A stretch of 12,475 bases of DNA from JBBRVP01 sp038246785 (GTDB lineage: Bacteria > Actinomycetota > Actinomycetes > Jiangellales > Jiangellaceae): NCBI GenBank assembly GCA_038246785.1, contig JBBRVP010000060.1, positions 1-12,475 of the forward strand, written 5' to 3'. The notes beneath the pieces are model-generated. The model worked only from the letters and a program-made list of their open reading frames with translations. It ran no database searches and was not told where the DNA came from. Every line of letters begins with the position of its first letter. Position 1 is the stretch's first letter. Below are positions 6,610-12,396 of this stretch, piece after piece. The position numbers and the translations under genes are program-made.

Positions 6610-7535
6610 GACGCCACCGCCGGTCGCCGCGCGAGCCCGAGCGCCGCGTAGATCTCGCGCGTGGCCGTGGACCGGTTGAGCGTGTAGAAGTGCAGCCCCG
6701 GGGCGCCCGCGTCGAGCAGGTCGGCACACAGTGCCGTGGCCGCCTCGACGCCGACCTGCCGGACCGCCGCAGGGTCCTCGCCGACCGCGTGCAGCGCGGC
6801 GACGAGGTCCGCCGGGACCGCCGTGCCCGACAGCTGGGCGAAGCGCTCTACCTGCGCCAGGTTGGTCACCGGCATGATCCCGGGAATGATCGGGAGGTCG
6901 CAGCCCAGCCCGCGGACGCGGTCGAGCAGGCGCACGTAGTCCTCGGCACGGAAGAAGAACTGCGTCACCGCGAACTCCGCCCCAGCCTCCGCCTTGCCCA
7001 CCAGGACGCGCGCGTCGTGGTCGAGGTCGAGCGACTCCGGGTGCCCCTCCGGGAACGCCGCGACGCCGACGCAGAAGTCCCCCAGCCGGCGCACCAGGCG
7101 CACCAGCGCGTCGGCGTGGTCGAGACCGGCCGGGTGGGGTGTCCAGGCACCGCCGGGCCCGCCCGGCGGGTCCCCGCGCAGCGCCAGGACGTTGCGGATG
7201 CCGGCGGCGGCGTACTGCGCCACCACCCCGCGCAGCTCGACGGCGCTGGCGCCCACGCAGGTGAGGTGGGCGACCGGGGTCAGCGTCGTCTCCTCGGCGA
7301 TCCGCCCGGTGACGCGCACGGTGCGGTCGCGGGTCGAGCCACCCGCGCCGTACGTCACCGACACGAAGGTCGGCGCCAGCCGCTCGAGCTCGCGGATCGC
7401 CTGCCACAGCGCCACCTCGCCCGCATCGGTCTTCGGCGGGAAGAACTCGAAGGAGTACGAGCGATCGCCGCCGGCCAGCAGCTCGGCCACGGTCACCGCG
7501 CCGCCGGGCATCGTGGACGGGAGACCGAGCGCCAT
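6606..7535 (-). CDS. metF: Methylenetetrahydrofolate reductase
   Basis: A flavoprotein of 309 aa that reduces 5,10-methylenetetrahydrofolate to 5-methyltetrahydrofolate, the methyl donor for methionine synthesis. The TIM-barrel landmarks are present. YSFEFFPPKT (27-36) holds the catalytic glutamate (E30, equivalent to E28 of the E. coli enzyme). VSVTYGAGGSTRDRT (58-72) follows, then NVLALRGDPP (115-124) with the flavin-interacting aspartate D122, and EFAVTQFFF (187-195). The length is normal for the bacterial single-domain form. The ATG at 7535 is preferred: a frame extension to 7598 would cover the divergent promoter, and a second ATG at 7511 is possible but leaves a short N-terminus. It is the first gene of the minus-strand operon and diverges from crtE across 76 bp. 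A TACGCT hexamer 7 nt before the ATG suggests a leaderless mRNA. Confidence 0.95.
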   Translation of the reverse strand: MALGLPSTMPGGAVTVAELLAGGDRSYSFEFFPPKTDAGEVALWQAIRELERLAPTFVSVTYGAGGSTRDRTVRVTGRIAEETTLTPVAHLTCVGASAVELRGVVAQYAAAGIRNVLALRGDPPGGPGGAWTPHPAGLDHADALVRLVRRLGDFCVGVAAFPEGHPESLDLDHDARVLVGKAEAGAEFAVTQFFFRAEDYVRLLDRVRGLGCDLPIIPGIMPVTNLAQVERFAQLSGTAVPADLVAALHAVGEDPAAVRQVGVEAATALCADLLDAGAPGLHFYTLNRSTATREIYAALGLARRPAVAS

Positions 7536-7542
7536 GGCGTTC

Positions 7543-7550
7543 AGCGTAGG
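7543..7550 (-). promoter_or_regulatory. -10 element (TACGCT) of the metF operon
   Basis: On the minus strand CCTACGCT is followed by 7 nt and the metF ATG. TACGCT fits the actinobacterial TAnnnT -10. There is no Shine-Dalgarno sequence between it and the ATG, so transcription would start at or within a base or two of the start codon. It is a mirror image of the box before crtE at 7598-7605. Confidence 0.5.
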
Positions 7551-7597
7551 GCGCGGTGGCCGCGGACGGAGCCGACCTGCCGGTCCGGGCGGACTCA

Positions 7598-7605
7598 CCT
7601 ACGCT
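7598..7605 (+). promoter_or_regulatory. -10 element (TACGCT) of crtE-crtI
   Basis: CCTACGCT is followed by CGAGCC and the crtE ATG at 7612. TACGCT (7600-7605) fits TAnnnT, and the 6-nt spacing predicts a leaderless transcript beginning at the ATG. CTGCCG at 7577-7582 is a weak -35 candidate with 17-bp spacing. The same octamer, inverted, precedes metF. Confidence 0.5.
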
Positions 7606-7611
7606 CGAGCC

Positions 7612-8721
7612 ATGCCTGCCGGGCCGCCGCACGTCACCTCGCCGCTGGACGCGGAAGACCTCCGCTCCCGCGTGCAGAAGGTGCTCGACGAGGTGCTGTC
7701 CGGCCAGGCCGCGGTCCTCGAGGGGGTCAGCACCGACCTGCTGCCGCTGGCCGAGGCCGCCACCGACCTGCTCCGCGGCGGCAAGCGGCTGCGCCCCGCG
7801 TTCTGCTACTGGGGTTGGCGAGCCGCCGGCGGCACCGGTGAGGGCTCACTCGGCGAGGCCGCTGTGCGCGCGGCGACCGCGCTGGAGATCTTCCAGGCGG
7901 CGGCGCTGCTCCACGACGACGTCATGGACGGCTCGGACACCCGGCGCGGGATGCCCTCCGTGCACCGCCGCTTCGCCGAGCTGCATCGGGCGTCGGGCTG
8001 GTCGGGGTCGCCGGAGCGCTTCGGGCAGGCTGGGGCGATCCTGCTCGGCGATCTGTGCCTGACCTGGAGCGATGAGCTGCTCACCGCGTCCGGCCTGCCG
8101 GAGGCGGCGCTGCGGCGCGGCCGGCCGACCTTCGACCTCATGCGCACCGAGCTCATGGGCGGGCAATACCTCGACATGCTCGAGCAGACGCTCCCCGCGG
8201 CGCAGGGCGGCGGCACACCCGAACGCGCCCGAGTCGTCACCCGCTACAAGAGCGCGAAGTACTCCATCGAGCACCCGCTGCTGCTGGGGGCGTCGCTGGC
8301 CGCCGGTTGCCCGTCGCTGCTGGCCAGCCTGTCGGCGTACGGGCTCCCGCTCGGTGAGGCGTTCCAGCTGCGCGACGACGTGCTCGGGGTCTTCGGCGAC
8401 CCCGCGGAGACCGGCAAGCCGGCCGGCGACGACCTGCGGGAGGGCAAGCGCACGCTGCTGGTGTCCTACGCGCTGGAACGGGCCACCCCCGCGCAGGCGA
8501 CCGCCGTACGCCGGCACCTCGGCGACCCGCGGCTGGACGCCGACGGCGTGACCACCCTTCGCGAGGTCATCGTCGACACCGGTGCCCTCGACCGCGTGGA
8601 GCGGCTGCTCGACGAGCTCGTCGCCGCCGCGCGGGCGGCGCTGCGCGAAGCCGAGGTCAGCCCGGCCGCCAGGCCGGTCCTCGCCGGGCTGGTCGGGGCC
8701 GCGACCGCCCGGTCCGTGTGA
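7612..8721 (+). CDS. crtE: Geranylgeranyl diphosphate synthase (trans-polyprenyl diphosphate synthase)
   Basis: A 369-aa trans-isoprenyl diphosphate synthase, which condenses isopentenyl diphosphate onto allylic diphosphates. GGKRLRP (56-62) binds the homoallylic substrate. The first aspartate-rich motif is DDVMD (102-106) within LLHDDVMDGSDTRRG. The second lies at D255-D256 in FQLRDDVLGVFGDP, followed by GDDLREGKRT (272-281). The residues 4 and 5 places before the first motif are small (A98, A97), which leaves the chain-length pocket open and fits a C20 or longer product rather than C15. With crtI overlapping downstream and crtB nearby, geranylgeranyl diphosphate for carotenoids is the natural role. 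The ATG at 7612 follows TACGCT by 6 nt with no Shine-Dalgarno sequence. The frame extends far upstream only as a shadow across metF. Its TGA overlaps the crtI GTG. Confidence 0.92.
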   Translation: MPAGPPHVTSPLDAEDLRSRVQKVLDEVLSGQAAVLEGVSTDLLPLAEAATDLLRGGKRLRPAFCYWGWRAAGGTGEGSLGEAAVRAATALEIFQAAALLHDDVMDGSDTRRGMPSVHRRFAELHRASGWSGSPERFGQAGAILLGDLCLTWSDELLTASGLPEAALRRGRPTFDLMRTELMGGQYLDMLEQTLPAAQGGGTPERARVVTRYKSAKYSIEHPLLLGASLAAGCPSLLASLSAYGLPLGEAFQLRDDVLGVFGDPAETGKPAGDDLREGKRTLLVSYALERATPAQATAVRRHLGDPRLDADGVTTLREVIVDTGALDRVERLLDELVAAARAALREAEVSPAARPVLAGLVGAATARSV

Positions 8722-10220
8722 CGCGCGTGCGGACGGTCAACGGTCCCACCGACTCCGTGGTCGTGGTCGGCGCCGGGCTGGGCGGCCTGTCCGCGGCGCT
8801 GCGACTGGCCGGCGCCGGGCGCCGGGTCACCGTCCTCGAGCGCGAGCCCGTGCCGGGCGGACGGGCCGGACTGCTGCTCGATGGCGGATACGCCTTCGAC
8901 ACCGGGCCGACCGTGCTCACCATGCCCGACCTGATCGCCGACTGTTTCGACGCCGTCGACGAGCGCATGGAGGACTGGCTCGACCTGCGCCCGGTCGACC
9001 CGCTCTACCGCGCCCGCTACCCCGACGGCTCCCGGCTCGACGCGCACGCCGACCCGGAGGCGATGGCCGAGGAGCTCTCCCGGGTCGTCGGGCCGGCCGA
9101 GGCGGCCGGCTACCGCCGGTTCGTCGACTACGTCAGCGAGCTCTACCGCCTCGAGCAGCGGCACTTCATCGACCGCAACCTCGACTCGCCGTTCGGTCTG
9201 GTCAACCGCCAGCTGGCCCGGCTCGTCGCGATGGGCGGCTTCCGCCGGCTGGCGCCGAAGGTCGCGGAGTTCCTGCGCGACGAGCGGACGCAGCGGCTGT
9301 TCTCGTTCCAGTCGATGTACGCGGGCATGTCGCCGTACGACGCCTTCGCCATCTACGCCGTCATCGCCTACATGGACTCGGTCGCCGGGGTCGTGTTCCC
9401 CCGGGGTGGGATGCACGCCGTGCCGCGGGCGCTGGCCGGTGCGGCGGACAAGCACGGCGTGGCGATGCGCTACGGCACGACCGTCACGCGGGTCGAGCGG
9501 CGGGGCCGGCGGGCGGTGGCCGTGCACACCGCCGACGGCGAGCGCATCCCCGCCGACGTCGTCGTCCTCAACCCGGACCTGCCGGTGGCCCGGCGCGACC
9601 TGCTCGGCGCGCCGCTGCGCCGGAAGCTGCGCTACTCGCCGTCGTGCGCCGTGCTGCTGGCCGGCTCGACGGCGGCGTACCCCGGCCTCGCCCACCACAC
9701 CATCCACTTCCGGCGCTCGTGGCGGTCGATGTTCCGCGAGCTCGTCGAGGACGAGGTGCTGCCCAGCGATCCGTCGTTCCTCGTCAGCAACCCGACCCGC
9801 TCCGACCGGTCGCTCGCGCCGGCGGGGCGCGAGATCTACTACGTGCTGTTCATGACGCCCAACCTGCACGGCGGCCAGGACTGGGCGCGGCTGCGCGGGC
9901 CGTTCCGCGACGCGATGGTGGCGGCGTTGGAGGATGAGGGCTACGCCGGGTTCGGCGACGCGGTCGAGGTCGAGCACCTCACGACTCCGCTGGACTGGCA
10001 GGCCCGGGGGCTGGAGATGGGGGCGCCGTTCGCCGCCGCGCACTCCTTCACCCAGACCGGCCCCTTCCGCCCGCGCAACCTGTGGGGTGACAACGTCGTG
10101 TTCACCGGCTCCGGAACCGTCCCCGGCGTCGGGGTTCCGATGGTGCTGGTCTCCGGCCGGCTGGCCGCCGAGCGTGTCCTGGGCCCCGACCCCGGCTACC
10201 GCTCCCGCGCCTGGCGCTAG
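8718..10220 (+). CDS. crtI: Phytoene desaturase
   Basis: A 500-aa FAD-dependent phytoene desaturase of the bacterial CrtI type, which inserts double bonds into phytoene, usually four to give lycopene. The N-terminal Rossmann motif is VVVVGAGLGGLSAALRL (14-30, GAGLGG 18-23) with the ribose-binding glutamate at 41 in LERE, then PGGRAGLLLDGGYAFDTGPT. The C-terminal signature GSGTVPGVGVPMVLVSGRLA (about 464-483) is the classical CrtI FAD/carotenoid-binding end. Length and all blocks are complete. The GTG start overlaps the crtE stop in the sequence GTGA, so the two are translationally coupled. It is clearly different from the paralogue at 81-1604, which ends in an HPGGGLP form. Number of desaturation steps cannot be read from sequence. 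Confidence 0.95.
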   Translation: MTRVRTVNGPTDSVVVVGAGLGGLSAALRLAGAGRRVTVLEREPVPGGRAGLLLDGGYAFDTGPTVLTMPDLIADCFDAVDERMEDWLDLRPVDPLYRARYPDGSRLDAHADPEAMAEELSRVVGPAEAAGYRRFVDYVSELYRLEQRHFIDRNLDSPFGLVNRQLARLVAMGGFRRLAPKVAEFLRDERTQRLFSFQSMYAGMSPYDAFAIYAVIAYMDSVAGVVFPRGGMHAVPRALAGAADKHGVAMRYGTTVTRVERRGRRAVAVHTADGERIPADVVVLNPDLPVARRDLLGAPLRRKLRYSPSCAVLLAGSTAAYPGLAHHTIHFRRSWRSMFRELVEDEVLPSDPSFLVSNPTRSDRSLAPAGREIYYVLFMTPNLHGGQDWARLRGPFRDAMVAALEDEGYAGFGDAVEVEHLTTPLDWQARGLEMGAPFAAAHSFTQTGPFRPRNLWGDNVVFTGSGTVPGVGVPMVLVSGRLAAERVLGPDPGYRSRAWR

Positions 10221-10230
10221 CACCCCACCC

Positions 10231-10269
10231 AGCCCCGCAGCCCGGCCCCAGCCCCCGCAGCCCGGCCCC
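10231..10269. repeat. Two-copy tandem repeat after crtI
   Basis: AGCCCCGCAGCCCGGCCCC (10231-10249) is followed directly by a copy with one extra C (10250-10269). It begins 10 bp after the crtI stop and abuts the left palindromic element. It appears to be a C-rich slippage repeat without a recognisable function. Confidence 0.6.
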
Positions 10270-10350
10270 CAACCCACATTCGTCACGGCAGCCAGCTCCC
10301 GTGGCACTGGCAGTCGCCTCCGCCGTCTCTGGCGTGACGAATGTGGGTTG
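10270..10350. repeat. Palindromic element, left copy (81 bp)
   Basis: Perfect 18-bp inverted arms at 10270-10287 and 10333-10350 enclose a 45-nt centre. The arm begins CAACCCACATTCGTCAC and returns as GTGACGAATGTGGGTTG. When reverse complemented, its centre aligns with that of the copy at 11287-11366: both begin with CCAGAG after the arm and end near CTGGC. It is therefore an inverted homologue of that copy rather than a chance palindrome. It lies between the crtI stop and the DUF559 gene stop. As a strong stem it could stop transcription from either side, though no T-run follows. Confidence 0.9.
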
Positions 10351-10390
10351 AGGGCCGGGAACTGCCCTCAAGGAGGCCAACCGGGCGTCG

Positions 10391-11191
10391 TCAGACAGTC
10401 GCGGCCACAGCCAGGATGAGCCGGATCACCCCATCCGGCCCCCGGACGACGTCACGATGGGTGAATCGCAACACGACATAGCCGAGCTCCACGAGATGGG
10501 TGTCGCGCCGCCGGTCTCGGGCGAGGTCCCGTTTCGAGGAGTGGTACGCGAAGCCGTCCACCTCCGCGACGACGCGACCAGCCACGAGGAGGTCGACCCA
10601 GCCGACGCCCTCGATCGGCACCTGCACCTGCACGTCGAGGCCGGCGAGCTGAAGGCGGCGACGCAGCACGCTCTCCCCGACGGCTTGGGACCGCCCGTCC
10701 GCCCAGGCCAGCGTCGCCCGCGCCTGCGCGGCGCCTCGGCCCCGGAGGTGGCGCAGGACGTCCGACCGCGCGATCCCCGCCTCGAGCGCCGAGTCCGCGA
10801 CGACGAGACCTTCCTCGGGTGGCAGGCAGCGCAGGCAGTCCGCCACCGTCCGGCTCGGCGTGGTGAGCCACCCGTCCGTGGCCACGTTGCGACGATGGAG
10901 GACCACGCCGGCAGGCGTGTCGACCCTCGCGTCTCGGGGCACCGTGACGTGCCAGCCAGGTGCGGAATGGAGCAGTCGGCGGCCCTGGCGCGCAGCCGCG
11001 GGGGCGCACGACACGACACCACCCAGCGTGGCGGCCAGCACCACGGCCTCGTCGGCCGGCTCCAGCGCGACCAGACCTCGCCTGGGACGGCACAGCTCAC
11101 CCGTCGCGACGAGACGGCGCACCTCGGCTGCCGGCAGGCCGCGCGTATGGCGTACGCCGCCTGCCGCGGCGATGTCTACCAGTGGGCTCAT
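10391..11191 (-). CDS. DUF559-domain (Vsr-like fold) protein with AbiEi-like N-terminus
   Basis: A 266-aa protein. The N-terminal half (about 1-130) looks like the winged-helix and linker region found in AbiEi-type antitoxin-domain proteins (AAEVRRLVATGELCRPRRGL, then TPSRTVADCLRCLPPEEGL). The C-terminal part (about 170-262) is a DUF559 domain, a relative of very-short-patch-repair endonucleases with the PD-(D/E)xK fold. Putative active-site residues are E173 (VGESVLRRRL), D200 (GWVDLLV), E210 and D212 (VAEVDGFAYH) and H217, followed by RDRRRDTHLVELGYVVLRFTHRDV. DNA cleavage or nicking is likely but unproven, and no partner toxin gene is adjacent. The ATG at 11191 is preferred: the frame is open to 11296, but that would start inside the right palindrome. 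CACTGT lies 6 nt before the ATG. A/T-ending codons are commoner than in neighbouring genes, which hints at transfer. Confidence 0.8.
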   Translation of the reverse strand: MSPLVDIAAAGGVRHTRGLPAAEVRRLVATGELCRPRRGLVALEPADEAVVLAATLGGVVSCAPAAARQGRRLLHSAPGWHVTVPRDARVDTPAGVVLHRRNVATDGWLTTPSRTVADCLRCLPPEEGLVVADSALEAGIARSDVLRHLRGRGAAQARATLAWADGRSQAVGESVLRRRLQLAGLDVQVQVPIEGVGWVDLLVAGRVVAEVDGFAYHSSKRDLARDRRRDTHLVELGYVVLRFTHRDVVRGPDGVIRLILAVAATV

Positions 11192-11197
11192 GGCGCG

Positions 11198-11203
11198 ACA
11201 GTG
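11198..11203 (-). promoter_or_regulatory. Possible -10 hexamer CACTGT for the DUF559 gene
   Basis: On the minus strand CACTGT is followed by CGCGCC and the ATG at 11191. The layout copies that of crtE (hexamer, 6 nt, ATG), again with no Shine-Dalgarno sequence. It supports the ATG at 11191 and a promoter lying inside the island, so the gene would carry its own expression signals. The leading T of the consensus is replaced by C. Confidence 0.3.
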
Positions 11204-11281
11204 AATGCTGTGGGCAGCGGCGAGGGACCGCCCGGCCGGATCGGTGGACGGCAGGAACCACGCCGCGCCGGCTGTGGATAA

Positions 11282-11371
11282 CCCCTCAACCCACATTCGT
11301 CACTCCAGAGGCGGATGTGGCGGCGAAGCTGGCCACTGGCCCCCCTGGCGTGACGAATGTGGGTTGAGGGG
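11282..11371. repeat. Palindromic element, right copy
   Basis: Perfect 22-bp inverted arms at 11282-11303 and 11350-11371 enclose a 46-nt centre. After one mismatched position the pairing continues for 4 bp (CCAG against CTGG). The 17-bp arm core CAACCCACATTCGTCAC is identical to that of the left copy, and the 80-bp core (11287-11366) aligns to the reverse complement of 10270-10350. It lies upstream of both the DUF559 gene (minus strand) and crtB (plus strand). It would block read-through from crtI into crtB if it folds in RNA. Confidence 0.92.
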
Positions 11372-11446
11372 GCAGATTCCAGTGAATTCGGGCCGGAGAA
11401 GCGCCGGAGGGGGCGTGGCGGGGGGGGCGGCGGTGGGGCGCGCTGG

Positions 11447-11452
11447 CAGGAT
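11447..11452 (+). promoter_or_regulatory. Possible -10 hexamer CAGGAT upstream of crtB
   Basis: CAGGAT is followed by CGGGCCG (7 nt) and an ATG at 11460, 22 bp before the crtB ATG. It fits xAnnnT, and the spacing predicts a leaderless transcript starting at the 11460 ATG rather than at crtB itself. Because two strong palindromes lie between crtI and crtB, a separate promoter for crtB is expected. No clear -35 is seen in the G-rich stretch before it. Confidence 0.4.
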
Positions 11453-11459
11453 CGGGCCG

Positions 11460-11489
11460 ATGAGCGACCGAGCGAGCCGCGATGAGTGA
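11460..11489 (+). CDS. Possible 9-codon leader peptide overlapping the crtB start
   Basis: ATG at 11460 opens a frame encoding MSDRASRDE that stops with TGA at 11487-11489, 8 bp inside crtB (ATG at 11482, different frame). It sits 7 nt after CAGGAT. The crtB ATG has no Shine-Dalgarno sequence, so ribosomes could load at the leader and re-initiate at crtB. The start of crtB (MSERE) resembles the leader (MSDRA), and the DNA ATGAGCGA/ATGAGTGA is partly duplicated. It may instead be a chance frame. Confidence 0.3.
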   Translation: MSDRASRDE

Positions 11490-12396
11490 GCGCGAGCTGG
11501 ATGCCGCCGGGATCACCGACCCGGCGCTGCGGGCCTCCTACGAGCGCTGCCGCCGGCTCAACGCGGCACACGGCAAGACCTACTACCTGGCCACTCTGCT
11601 GCTGCCCCCGGCCAAGCGCCCGTACGTCCACGCGCTCTACGGCTTCGCGCGCTACGCCGACGAGATCGTCGACGACCTGGCGAGCACGCTCACCCCCGCT
11701 CAGAAGGCCGCCCACCTCGAGGCCTGGGGCACTGGCTTCCTCGCCGACCTCGACCGCGGCAGCTCCGACGACCCAGTGGCCCTTGCGACCGTCGACACGG
11801 CGCAGACCTGGGGCATCCCCGCCGGCGACTTCGAGGCCTTCCTCGCCTCGATGCTGATGGACCTCACCGTCACCGAGTACCCCACCTACGACGACCTGCT
11901 GCGCTACGTCCACGGCAGCGCCGCGGTGATCGGGCGCCAGATGGTGCCGGTCCTAGAGCCCCTCGACGAGGCCGTGTACGGCCCCGCCCAGGACCTCGGC
12001 ATCGCCTTCCAGATCGCCAACTTCGTCCGCGACGTGGGCGAGGACCTCGACCGCGGACGTCTCTACCTCCCGCTGGAGGACCTCGCGCGCCACGGCCTGT
12101 GCAGGAAGGACCTCGAGCGGCGGGTCGTCGACGACCGGGTGCGCGCCCTGCTCGCCTACGAGATCGCCCGCGTCCGCGCCCTCTCGGCCGGGGCCAGCCG
12201 TGGAATCCGGCTGCTCGCCCCACCGAGCCGACCGTGCATCGAGGCCGCGCAGGAGCTCTACATCGGCATCGTCGACGAGGTCGAGAAGATCGATTATCAG
12301 GTCTTCAGCCGCCGTGCCCGCACGTCCACCTGGCGCCGGGCCCGGGTGGCAGTGCCGGCGTACGTCCGCGCCGTGCGGGCCCGCCGCGCCGCCTGA
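11482..12396 (+). CDS. crtB: Phytoene synthase
   Basis: A 304-aa squalene/phytoene synthase family enzyme that joins two geranylgeranyl diphosphates head to head to give phytoene, the substrate of the CrtI upstream. GKTYYLATLLLP (31-42) corresponds to the conserved SKSFYLA region. The first magnesium-binding motif is DEIVDD (60-65, D60 and D64). YVHGSAAVIGRQ (142-153) follows, then the second motif RDVGEDLDRGRLYLP (183-197, D184 and D188). Length and motif spacing are normal. The ATG at 11482 is the first in frame after the right palindrome and gives the usual N-terminus. There is no Shine-Dalgarno sequence; a short upstream frame with a -10-like hexamer may supply initiation. It is cut off from crtI by 1.26 kb of inserted-looking DNA. 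Its final codons (CGC CGC GCC GCC TGA) are the first unit of a 17-bp tandem repeat. Confidence 0.95.
   Translation: MSERELDAAGITDPALRASYERCRRLNAAHGKTYYLATLLLPPAKRPYVHALYGFARYADEIVDDLASTLTPAQKAAHLEAWGTGFLADLDRGSSDDPVALATVDTAQTWGIPAGDFEAFLASMLMDLTVTEYPTYDDLLRYVHGSAAVIGRQMVPVLEPLDEAVYGPAQDLGIAFQIANFVRDVGEDLDRGRLYLPLEDLARHGLCRKDLERRVVDDRVRALLAYEIARVRALSAGASRGIRLLAPPSRPCIEAAQELYIGIVDEVEKIDYQVFSRRARTSTWRRARVAVPAYVRAVRARRAA

Larger units (their letters stand above)
10270..11371. other. Putative inserted island: DUF559 gene enclosed by inverted palindromic elements
   Basis: A minus-strand DUF559-type gene is bracketed by two homologous palindromes that face opposite ways, in the middle of an otherwise plus-strand crtE-crtI-crtB series. 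Of the 30 codons after the DUF559 start, 7 end in A or T; the same stretch of crtE has 2. No transposase is present and I see no clear target-site duplication, so mobility is inferred from layout and codon use only. Confidence 0.4.

Noticed and set aside
5933..6727. N-terminal extension of the phosphatidyltransferase frame to 6727
   Set aside because: The extra residues are antisense-like low-complexity sequence in a different frame of the SIMPL and metF genes. The GTGA start at 5932 fits the neighbouring junctions.
8466..10307. 613-codon minus-strand open frame across crtE-crtI
   Set aside because: It lies antisense to genes with complete catalytic motifs; the composition is that of a shadow frame.
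10391..11191. Complete AbiE toxin-antitoxin pair
   Set aside because: Only the AbiEi-like N-terminal region is seen, fused to a DUF559 domain. No AbiEii-type nucleotidyltransferase gene lies on either side.
10457..11281. 274-codon plus-strand frame opposite the DUF559 gene
   Set aside because: The minus-strand product has a DUF559 domain with ordered acidic residues. The plus-strand product shows no motif and ends inside the right palindrome.
11192..11296. Longer DUF559 product starting at 11296
   Set aside because: It would begin inside the palindromic arm and add 35 residues without family character. The ATG at 11191 has a suitable upstream hexamer and a natural N-terminus.
10270..11371. 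Composite transposon or insertion sequence
   Set aside because: The flanking elements are only about 80-90 bp, encode nothing, no transposase or integrase is present, and I could not find a target-site duplication. I kept it only as a putative island.
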